Of a stretch of 17,152 bases of DNA, positions 7,348-14,157 are shown in pieces. The position numbers and the translations under genes are program-made. This DNA is from an uncultured Oscillospiraceae bacterium (GTDB lineage: Bacteria; Bacillota_A; Clostridia; Oscillospirales; Oscillospiraceae), in the NCBI GenBank assembly GCA_900769845.1, contig CAAGIF010000179.1, positions 1 through 17,152 of the forward strand, in the 5' to 3' direction. The notes beneath the pieces were generated by a model that was not told where the DNA came from, did no database searches, and worked only from the letters and a program-made list of their open reading frames with translations. Numbering within the stretch: the stretch's first letter is position 1; the number at the start of each line of letters is the position of its first letter.

Positions 7348-7356
7348 TGTTATAAT
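7348..7356 (+). promoter_or_regulatory. Extended -10 promoter element for the RDD gene
   Basis: TGT-TATAAT is a perfect extended -10. No convincing -35 lies 16-18 bases upstream, because that position falls in the T-run of the preceding terminator; extended -10 promoters can work without one. A second, weaker copy (TGG-TATAAG, 7363-7371) follows. Confidence 0.5.
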
Positions 7357-7418
7357 ACCAGATGGTATAAGATGGCAGAGTAATCTCTGCCTGTCTTGTC
7401 GTGTATGTTACCCCCTAC

Positions 7419-7425
7419 GGAAGGA
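7419..7425 (+). promoter_or_regulatory. Ribosome binding site that fixes the RDD protein start
   Basis: GGAAGGA lies nine bases before ATG 7435. The frame is open back to a TTG at 7396, but that codon has no such site and would place the ribosome binding site inside the coding sequence. ATG 7435 is therefore chosen. Confidence 0.75.
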
Positions 7426-7434
7426 AAACAAACC

Positions 7435-8196
7435 ATGAAACTTGATCTTCAAAAAGCCAGTTTGTGGAAGCGGATCTCCGCCGGTATGTTTGACGGAATA
7501 CTGTTGGCAGTTCTGGCTGTGGGTTTCGGACTTCTCCTGTCCACCCTGCTGGGATATGACAACTACAATCAAACCGTTACGGATGCCTACGCAAAGTACG
7601 AAAGCCAGTACGGCATCGTCTTTGACATTTCCCCGGAGCAGTTCAGCGCCATGACCCCCGCAGAGCTTGACAATTATAACGCAGCCTATGCGGCGCTCAC
7701 CGCCGATGATTCAGCGATGCATGCCTACAATATGGTAGTCAGCCTGTCTTTGATGATCGGGTCCATCGGCATTCTGCTCAGCTTCCTGGTATTGGAGTTC
7801 CTTATCCCCCTGGCCTTCAAAAACGGACAGACCCTGGGTAAGAAAACCTTTGGCGTGGGTGTTATGCGGATCGACGGCGTACAGATTACGCCCCTGCAGC
7901 TCTTTGTTCGGACATTTCTGGGTAAATACACCCTTGAAACCATGATCCCGGTACTTGTGATCATGATGATCTTCTTTGGTATTGTGGGATTGCCCGGCAC
8001 CTTGCTTCTGCTGGCTCTGGCAATTGCCCAGATCGTTATTCTGATCGTCACAAGGAGCAACTCCCTGATCCACGATCTTTTGGCTGGCACCGTAACCGTT
8101 GATTTTGCCAGCCAGATGATTTTCCGCACCACAGACGATCTGATTGCCCACAAAAAGCGGGTGGCCGCTGAAGAATCCAGGCGGCAAATTTATTAA
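7435..8196 (+). CDS. RDD-family membrane protein
   Basis: The protein has 253 residues. The N-terminus LWKRISAGMFDGILLA shows the Arg, Ala and Asp pattern that names the RDD family and opens the first membrane segment. A soluble, Tyr- and Asp-rich loop of about 60 residues follows, then a second hydrophobic segment (MVVSLSLMIGSIGILL and onward). Next come the conserved NGQTLGKKTFGVGVMRIDG block, two further hydrophobic segments, and RSNSLIHDLLAGTVTV, all diagnostic of the family. It ends with a charged cytoplasmic tail. RDD proteins are small integral membrane proteins of poorly known role; some are linked to ion transport or stress. The large extracytoplasmic-type insertion between the first two segments is longer than in minimal members. 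The next gene begins 68 bases later without a T-rich terminator, so some read-through into the ABC operon is possible. Confidence 0.88.
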   Translation: MKLDLQKASLWKRISAGMFDGILLAVLAVGFGLLLSTLLGYDNYNQTVTDAYAKYESQYGIVFDISPEQFSAMTPAELDNYNAAYAALTADDSAMHAYNMVVSLSLMIGSIGILLSFLVLEFLIPLAFKNGQTLGKKTFGVGVMRIDGVQITPLQLFVRTFLGKYTLETMIPVLVIMMIFFGIVGLPGTLLLLALAIAQIVILIVTRSNSLIHDLLAGTVTVDFASQMIFRTTDDLIAHKKRVAAEESRRQIY

Positions 8197-8264
8197 TCCG
8201 GTATTTTATACGGCTTGCTTAACCAGCATATCGTAAAAATAAATAGACATAGGAAGGGAATCGT

Positions 8265-9368
8265 ATGAAAGTTGTTTTGCAAAATCTGACCAAGATTTTC
8301 CCCAGCCGGGATAAGAAGGCAGGGAAAGAAGTCGTTGCTGTCAATGACTTTACCTTTGAAATTCCGGACGGAAAATTGATTGGCCTGCTGGGTCCCTCTG
8401 GCTGCGGCAAAAGTACCACTCTGTACATGATCAGCGGCCTGCAGAAGCCCACCAGCGGTAAGATCTTCTTCGGTGAAGATGATGTTACCGAGCTGTCCAC
8501 GGAAAACCGTGGTATCGGTCTGGTGTTCCAGAACTATGCTCTGTATCCCCACATGACCGTTAAGCAGAATATCCTGTTCCCCCTGCAGAATCTGAAGGGT
8601 GAGGACAAGATGACCAAGGAAGCCATGCTGGAAAGAGCGATTGAGGCTGCAAAGCTGGTTCAGATCGACGATCTGATGGAGCGTAAGCCCAACGAACTGT
8701 CCGGCGGTCAGCAGCAGCGTGTTGCCATTGCCCGCGCCCTGGTCAAGATGCCCCGTGTTCTGCTGCTGGACGAGCCCCTGTCCAACCTGGACGCCCGTCT
8801 GAGACTGCAGACCCGCGAGGAGATCCGCCGCATTCAGAAGGAAACCGGCATCACCACCGTTTTCGTTACCCACGACCAGGAAGAGGCCATGTCCATCTCC
8901 GACATCATCGTGGTTATGAAGCTGGGTGTTGTGCAGCAGATCGGCGCTCCCCAGAATGTCTACGACGATCCTCAGAACCTGTTCGTTGCCAAGTTCCTGG
9001 GCACTCCCCCCATCAATGTGTTTAACGGCAAGGTTCAGAACGGCAAGCTCTACATTGGCGAGGATGCTGTTATGGATGTTCCCGGCATTTCCGATCAGGA
9101 AGTTACCGTGGGTATCCGTCCCGAAGGCTTTGTGCTGGATGACAACGGTCCTCTGACATGCAAGCTGAGCAACGTGGAAGTCATGGGCCGCGATGTAAGC
9201 ATCGTTTCCACCCACGAAGCATCCGTCAACCCTGTCATTCGTTCCATCATCAATGCCGACAACAAGGTCGACACCACCAAGGAAACTGTTTCCTTCTCCA
9301 TCAAGCCCCATAAGCTGTTCGTCTTCAGCAAGGAAACTGAGGAGAGAATCCATTTTGAGGTGAAGTAA
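8265..9368 (+). CDS. ABC importer ATPase, UgpC/MsmK type
   Basis: The protein has 367 residues, the usual length for CUT1-type importer ATPases. It carries Walker A GPSGCGKST (43-51), a Q-loop FQNYALYPHMTV, the signature LSGGQ (145-149), Walker B LLLDEP with Asp169-Glu170, a D-loop SNLDARLR and the switch His203 in VTHDQEEAMS. The C-terminal 130 residues form the beta-rich TOBE/regulatory domain (VTVGIRPEGF). It powers import through the two permeases that follow and acts on the inner face of the membrane. AGGAAGGG precedes ATG 8265. The upstream gap holds only a weak promoter candidate (TTGCTT 8215-8220, TAAATA 8240-8245, 19-base spacing). Codons are strongly biased, as in the following genes, suggesting high expression. 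Such ATPases often serve several sugar transporters, so the gene does not reveal the substrate. Confidence 0.95.
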   Translation: MKVVLQNLTKIFPSRDKKAGKEVVAVNDFTFEIPDGKLIGLLGPSGCGKSTTLYMISGLQKPTSGKIFFGEDDVTELSTENRGIGLVFQNYALYPHMTVKQNILFPLQNLKGEDKMTKEAMLERAIEAAKLVQIDDLMERKPNELSGGQQQRVAIARALVKMPRVLLLDEPLSNLDARLRLQTREEIRRIQKETGITTVFVTHDQEEAMSISDIIVVMKLGVVQQIGAPQNVYDDPQNLFVAKFLGTPPINVFNGKVQNGKLYIGEDAVMDVPGISDQEVTVGIRPEGFVLDDNGPLTCKLSNVEVMGRDVSIVSTHEASVNPVIRSIINADNKVDTTKETVSFSIKPHKLFVFSKETEERIHFEVK

Positions 9369-9369
9369 T

Positions 9370-10314
9370 ATGGTAGACAACAAACAGCAGTGGAAAGCCT
9401 GGATCTATCTGGCACCTGCAATTGCATTGTTGCTTGTGTTTACTGTGTGGCCCATCATCAACACCGTCCGTATGGCCTTCCTGGAAGGCTATAGCGGACT
9501 GCAGGCCGCAGGCGGCAAGGTCTTTGAATTCGGCCTGGGCAACTTTGTAAAAGTTCTGCAGTACAAGAAGTTCCTGGCATGTCTGAAGAATACATGCATT
9601 CTTTGCGTCGCAACCGTTCCCCTGTCCACATTCCTGGCTCTGCTGATTGCAGTGGCTCTGAACTCCATCAAGCCCCTGCAGAAGCTTCTGCAGACCATCT
9701 TCTTCCTGCCTTATGTGACCAACTCCATCGCCATCGGCATGGTCTTTGCCGCAATGTTTAACATCGTCGGCAGCTTCTATGGCACCGAGAACGAGATCAT
9801 CGTCACCGCAGGTATCATCAACAATGTCATTGAATTCTTCGGTGGCAAGCCCATCAACTGGATCAACTACGGCTCTACTTACGAAGCAAACATCGTTGTT
9901 ATGGTGGTTTACATCGTATGGAACGCGCTGCCCTTCAAAATTCTGGTTCTGCTGGGCGGCCTGCAGAGCATCAACAAGCAGTATTACGATGCTGCCAAGG
10001 TTGACGGCACTTCCCGCAGAAGAATCTTTACTCACATTACTGTGCCCCTTCTGTCCCCCATGCTGGCCTATGTTATCATCACTGGCTTTATCGGCGGATT
10101 TAAGGAGTACACCAGCATCGTCGGTATCTTCGGCGAAGGTATGGGCCCCGCAGATGATGCCGGCCGGCTCAACACCATGGTCGGATTTATCTATGACGCA
10201 TTAAGCACCAACAGCCAGGGCCGGGCCAGCGCTGCTGCACTGATCCTGTTCGGCATCATTCTTGTTGTTACCCTGATCAACACCAAGGTCAGCAGCAAGC
10301 GAGTCCATTATTGA
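9370..10314 (+). CDS. ABC importer permease, MalF/UgpA type
   Basis: The protein has 314 residues with about six membrane segments, the first being IYLAPAIALLLVFTVWPII. The binding-protein-dependent permease signature lies near residues 205-228: YDAAKVDGTSRRRIF followed by ITVPLL, the EAA loop that docks on the ATPase. The start ATG lies one base after the ATPase stop, and GAGGTGAAG at the end of the ATPase gene serves as ribosome site, so the two are co-translated. MalF/UgpA-type subunits pair with a MalG/UgpE-type partner, which here is the next gene. It belongs to the carbohydrate/glycerol-phosphate (CUT1) class. Family assignment is firm; the transported compound is not evident. Confidence 0.94.
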   Translation: MVDNKQQWKAWIYLAPAIALLLVFTVWPIINTVRMAFLEGYSGLQAAGGKVFEFGLGNFVKVLQYKKFLACLKNTCILCVATVPLSTFLALLIAVALNSIKPLQKLLQTIFFLPYVTNSIAIGMVFAAMFNIVGSFYGTENEIIVTAGIINNVIEFFGGKPINWINYGSTYEANIVVMVVYIVWNALPFKILVLLGGLQSINKQYYDAAKVDGTSRRRIFTHITVPLLSPMLAYVIITGFIGGFKEYTSIVGIFGEGMGPADDAGRLNTMVGFIYDALSTNSQGRASAAALILFGIILVVTLINTKVSSKRVHY

Positions 10315-10324
10315 GAGGTGCCGT

Positions 10325-11218
10325 ATGTCTAATAAAGAAAATCTTACCATGCATGCAAAAGACATGCAGCAGGTTTCCGCGTCCCAGAAGTTTGTTAAGG
10401 TTCTGGTTCAGTTCTTTACCTATGCATTTCTGGTTCTGATGGCGCTGATCGTTCTCTTCCCCTTCTACTGGATGATCATCTCCTCCCTGAAGACTCTGGA
10501 AGAATATCGTCTGAGCGTTCCCACCTTCTGGCCTCAGCGGATCATGCTCTCCAACTACGCGGATGCATTTACTACCGCAAATCTGGGCAGTCTGTTCCTG
10601 AATACTCTGTATGTCGGTGTGGTTTCCACCATTCTGTCTCTGATCATCACCGTTTTGTCCGCATTTGCCTTTGCCCGTCTGGATTTCAAGGGCAAGGACG
10701 CCATGTTCGGCGCGCTGCTGGCGACCATGATGATCCCCGGCGAATTGTTCACTATCACCAACTACGCAACCGTCACCCAGCTGGGCTGGATGAACTCCTT
10801 TAAGGTTCTGATCATCCCCTTCCTGGTCAGCGTGTTCTATATCTACCTGCTCCGCCAGAATTTCCTGCAGATCCCCAACGAACTGTATCTGGCAGCCAAG
10901 GTCGACGGAACAAGCGATCTGAAGTACCTGTGGAAGGTCATGGTTCCCCTGGCTCTGCCCACTTTGATCTCCATCACCATTCTGAAAATGATGGGCGCAT
11001 GGAACTCCTACATCTGGCCCCGCCTGGTTGCCAACGATGAAGCCCACCGTATGATCACCAACGGTCTGCGTAATGCCTTCACCGACACCACCGGCGATGT
11101 CAACTACCCCGTTCAGATGGCAGCCGTTGCCATCGTGTCCGCCCCGCTGTTCATGGTCTTTATCTTCCTGCGTAAGTATATTATGGCAGGCGTGAGCCGC
11201 AGCGGTATCAAGGGATAA
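10325..11218 (+). CDS. ABC importer permease, MalG/UgpE type
   Basis: The protein has 297 residues. After a hydrophilic N-terminus of about 30 residues comes the first membrane segment (FLVLMALIVLFPFYWMIISS, with the PFYWMIISSLK block typical of MalG-type subunits). The EAA loop lies at about 187-210: LYLAAKVDGTSDLKYLW followed by VMVPLALP. MalG-type family features such as LRQNFLQIPNELY just before the loop are present. The start lies 10 bases after the previous stop with GAGAGGTG as ribosome site. It forms the membrane channel together with the preceding permease. Confidence 0.94.
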   Translation: MSNKENLTMHAKDMQQVSASQKFVKVLVQFFTYAFLVLMALIVLFPFYWMIISSLKTLEEYRLSVPTFWPQRIMLSNYADAFTTANLGSLFLNTLYVGVVSTILSLIITVLSAFAFARLDFKGKDAMFGALLATMMIPGELFTITNYATVTQLGWMNSFKVLIIPFLVSVFYIYLLRQNFLQIPNELYLAAKVDGTSDLKYLWKVMVPLALPTLISITILKMMGAWNSYIWPRLVANDEAHRMITNGLRNAFTDTTGDVNYPVQMAAVAIVSAPLFMVFIFLRKYIMAGVSRSGIKG

Positions 11219-11223
11219 TAGTT

Positions 11224-11239
11224 CGGCGCATATGCACCG
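11224..11239. repeat. Short palindrome between permease and binding-protein genes
   Basis: CGGc-GCATATGC-aCCG is a 16-base palindrome with one mismatched pair; the inner eight bases are perfect. It begins six bases after the permease stop and lies upstream of the AGAAAGGA site of the binding-protein gene. It may be an operator or a small hairpin that protects the downstream mRNA. Confidence 0.35.
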
Positions 11240-11281
11240 ACTGTTAGATAAATCAACTCACAGAAGAAAGGAAATCGATTT

Positions 11282-12721
11282 ATGAAAAAGAGAATTGTAG
11301 CTGCACTTCTGCTGGTTGCCATGCTGATGGCAATGCTGGCCGCATGCGGCAACACCACTCCCAACACCCCCAACACTACCAATCCCCCCGCTGTTGGCGA
11401 CAACACCAACGAAGGTGGCGAAGTTGAGCAGTCCGTTGGCAATTTCGTCGTTCCCGAAGGCGGTTATGACGGCAGCGCTGTGACCATCACCTTCTACCAC
11501 ACTATGGGTCAGAACCTGCGCGATGTTCTGGATGCTTACATTCCTGAATTCAACGCTCTGTACCCCAACATCACCATCGTTCACGAGCAGGTCGGTAACT
11601 ACGACGATGTCCGTGAGCAGATCAGCACCGAGATCACCGTTGGTAACCAGCCCAACATCGCTTACTGCTACCCCGACCACGTTGCTCTGTACAACCTGGC
11701 ACAGGCCGTTGCCACTCTGGACAGCCTGATCGACCATCCCGAGTTGGGTCTGACCGCTGAGCAGAAGGCCGATTTCATCGAAGGTTACTACAACGAAGGT
11801 AAGCAGTTCGGCGATGGCCTGATGTACACCATGCCCCTGAGTAAGTCCACCGAAGTTCTGTACTACAACAAGACCTTCTTTGAACAGCACAACCTGTCCG
11901 TTCCCACCACTTGGGACGAGCTGGAAGCCCTGTGCGCTGAGATCAAAGCTATCGACCCCAACTCCATTCCTCTGGGCTACGACTCCGAGGCTAACTGGTT
12001 CATCACCATGTGCGAGCAGTACGGCTCTCCCTACACCAGCGCTACCGGCGACCACTATCTGTTCGACAACGAGCAGAACCACGCTTTCGTTAAGAAGTTC
12101 AACGAGTGGTACCAGAAGGGCTACCTGACCACCCAGACTCTGTACGGCTCCTACACCTCCGGTCTGTTCACCTCCATGGACGGCACCAAGAGCTACATGT
12201 CCATCGGTTCCTCCGCAGGTGCAACTCACCAGCGTCCCGCTGCAGTGGACGGCGCTTACCCCTTCGAAGTGGGCATCGCTACCATTCCCCAGGTCGATGT
12301 GAACAACCCCAAGGTCATTTCCCAGGGCCCCAGCCTCTGCATCTTCCAGAAGTCCAATCCTCAGGAAGTTATCGCTTCCTGGCTGTTCGTCAAGTTCCTG
12401 ACCACCACCGTGGAGTTCCAGGCTGAGTTCGGTATGGCTTCCGGTTACGTTCCCGTTCTGAAGTCCGTTGGCGAGAACCCCGTTTACGCTGAGTATATCG
12501 CCAATGCTGACGGCGGCAACTATATCTCCGCTCTGTCTGCTAAGATCTGTCTGGAGCAGCAGGACGCTTACTACACCTCCCCCGCTTTCAACGGCTCCTC
12601 CACCGCCCGTGACCAGGTCAATGCTCTGATGGCAAAGTGCCTGCCCATGACCGGTGATGTGGACAAGCAGATCGCTGAAGCATTCGAGGATGCAGTGGCT
12701 GAGTGCGAGTACAACAGCTGA
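11282..12721 (+). CDS. Extracellular solute-binding lipoprotein (family 1, UgpB-like)
   Basis: The protein has 479 residues. A lipoprotein signal ends in LAAC with Cys22 as the lipidation site, followed by an Asn/Thr/Pro-rich tether to about residue 50. The mature domain starts VTITFYHTMGQNLRDVLDAY, then FNALYPNITIVHEQVG, and later TEVLYYNKTFFEQHNL with VPTTWDELEALC. These are landmarks of family 1 solute-binding proteins for sugars and glycerol-3-phosphate-like compounds. It captures substrate outside the membrane for the two permeases. Placing the binding protein last in the transporter genes is less common than first. Codon bias is extreme (almost all CTG, AAC, GGT/GGC, ACC), pointing to very high expression. 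There is no terminator after the gene; the nuclease lipoprotein follows after 41 bases. The substrate cannot be read from the sequence. Confidence 0.93.
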   Translation: MKKRIVAALLLVAMLMAMLAACGNTTPNTPNTTNPPAVGDNTNEGGEVEQSVGNFVVPEGGYDGSAVTITFYHTMGQNLRDVLDAYIPEFNALYPNITIVHEQVGNYDDVREQISTEITVGNQPNIAYCYPDHVALYNLAQAVATLDSLIDHPELGLTAEQKADFIEGYYNEGKQFGDGLMYTMPLSKSTEVLYYNKTFFEQHNLSVPTTWDELEALCAEIKAIDPNSIPLGYDSEANWFITMCEQYGSPYTSATGDHYLFDNEQNHAFVKKFNEWYQKGYLTTQTLYGSYTSGLFTSMDGTKSYMSIGSSAGATHQRPAAVDGAYPFEVGIATIPQVDVNNPKVISQGPSLCIFQKSNPQEVIASWLFVKFLTTTVEFQAEFGMASGYVPVLKSVGENPVYAEYIANADGGNYISALSAKICLEQQDAYYTSPAFNGSSTARDQVNALMAKCLPMTGDVDKQIAEAFEDAVAECEYNS

Positions 12722-12762
12722 TTATAACTCTTCCAAACATCCGAACTATTTGATTTGATATT

Positions 12763-14136
12763 ATGATGACTTACAAAAGACTTGTCCTAATCCTTTCTCT
12801 GGTATGTCTTTTGATTGGCTGCTTCAGTGGCTGCACAGAAACTCCCCAGGCCACTACTCCTCCGGAAACACCAACCGAGGCCGTTGTGGAAACCACTCCT
12901 GTCTCCAACGAGATCGTGGACTACGCCAGCTCTGTGAAGCTGGAGCCCACCTCCGGAACTGCGCAGCAGAAGGTCACCGTGAAAACCTTTGTTGACGGTG
13001 ACACCACCCATTTCTATGTTCCCTCTTCTGTGATGGATACCGGCGTGTTGAAAGCCAGATATCTGGCAATCAACACCCCGGAATCCACCGGAAAGATCGA
13101 GGAATACGGAAAGAAGGCATCTGCATTCACCCGTGAAAAGTTGGAATCCGCTTCTTCCATCATCATCGAATCGGATACCGCCACTTGGGATGCAGACTCC
13201 ACCGGCGGTCGGTACCTGGTATGGATCTGGTACCGCACCAACGAATCTGAAGACTACCGGAATTTGAACATTGAAATTCTGCAGAACGGTCTTGCCATCG
13301 CAAGCAATTCTGCCAATAACCGTTACGGTGATACCTGTATCGCCGCCATCAACCAGGCAAAGGCGCAGAAGCTGAACCTGCACTCCGGCGAAAAGGATCC
13401 CGATTTCTTCTACGGCGAAGCAATTGAGCTGACCCTGAAGGAGCTGCGTACCAATATCGAAGCCTACAACGGCATGAAGGTTGCCTTTAACGGTGTTGTT
13501 ACCGTCAATGACAACAACAGTGTCTATGTGGAAGATTTCGATCCGGAAAGTGGCATTTACTACGGCATGTCCGTGTATTATGGCTACAACCTCAACGGCC
13601 AGGGACTGGATATCATTTCCGTTGGCAACGAGGTTCGGATCGTCGGCTCCGTTCAGTACTATGAAGCCGGCGGCACCTATCAGGTTTCCGACCTGAACTA
13701 CCGTCTGATGAAGCCGGATGATCCCGGCAATATCCAGAAGATTAGCGAAGGCAACGAGCCCGGCTTTATGCTGACGGATCCCAAAACCTTTGCTGACGGA
13801 CAGATCACCATTCTGACTGAGGAGGGCGAGATCACAGAGAGCTATGCCGCTATGGTCATGAACTCCTCCCTGGAAATGAAGGGTCTGCGGGTTGTGGATA
13901 TCTACACCACCACCAATGAAGAAAGCGCCTCCAAGGGTGCTATGACTTTGATCTGTGACGCAAACGGAACCCGGATCAGCGTCCGTACCACTGTCCTTCT
14001 CGATGAGAACGGCAACCTGGTTACTGCAGATGCTTATCGCGGCCGCACTATCAATATCCGCGGTATTGTGGATTACTTCAACGGCAATTACCAGATCAAG
14101 GTCTTCTCCAAGGACGCAATCACCATCACCAACTAA
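12763..14136 (+). CDS. Surface lipoprotein with staphylococcal-nuclease-like and OB-fold domains
   Basis: The protein has 457 residues. The lipoprotein signal ends LLIGC (Cys20; Cys24 in FSGC is an alternative). A Thr/Pro-rich tether leads to an SNase-like domain at about 66-212. VDGDT at 77-81 matches the nuclease calcium-site loop. RYLAINTPE carries Arg99 and Glu107 at the positions of nuclease Arg35 and Glu43, and Arg150 in GGRYLVWIW matches Arg87. The calcium ligand Asp40 is replaced by Asn104. The family cuts DNA and RNA with calcium. Two beta-rich segments follow, at about 220-325 and 350-457, with VGNEVRIVGSV and YRGRTINIRGIV strands; they resemble the OB-folds of YhcR-type secreted nucleases. 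ATG 12763 is required for the signal peptide, yet no Shine-Dalgarno sequence is visible before it. It is probably co-transcribed with the importer and the next lipoprotein. Confidence 0.88.
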   Translation: MMTYKRLVLILSLVCLLIGCFSGCTETPQATTPPETPTEAVVETTPVSNEIVDYASSVKLEPTSGTAQQKVTVKTFVDGDTTHFYVPSSVMDTGVLKARYLAINTPESTGKIEEYGKKASAFTREKLESASSIIIESDTATWDADSTGGRYLVWIWYRTNESEDYRNLNIEILQNGLAIASNSANNRYGDTCIAAINQAKAQKLNLHSGEKDPDFFYGEAIELTLKELRTNIEAYNGMKVAFNGVVTVNDNNSVYVEDFDPESGIYYGMSVYYGYNLNGQGLDIISVGNEVRIVGSVQYYEAGGTYQVSDLNYRLMKPDDPGNIQKISEGNEPGFMLTDPKTFADGQITILTEEGEITESYAAMVMNSSLEMKGLRVVDIYTTTNEESASKGAMTLICDANGTRISVRTTVLLDENGNLVTADAYRGRTINIRGIVDYFNGNYQIKVFSKDAITITN

Positions 14137-14157
14137 TTTGACGCAAAGGAGCTTACT

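Noticed and set aside
7338..7356. TCGACA as -35 box paired with TATAAT at 7351
   Set aside because: The spacing is only seven bases, too short for a sigma-A promoter; the extended -10 explains the site better.
7396..7434. TTG start giving a 13-residue extension of the RDD protein
   Set aside because: The GGAAGGA site lies inside this extension and points to ATG 7435; the extension has no family match.
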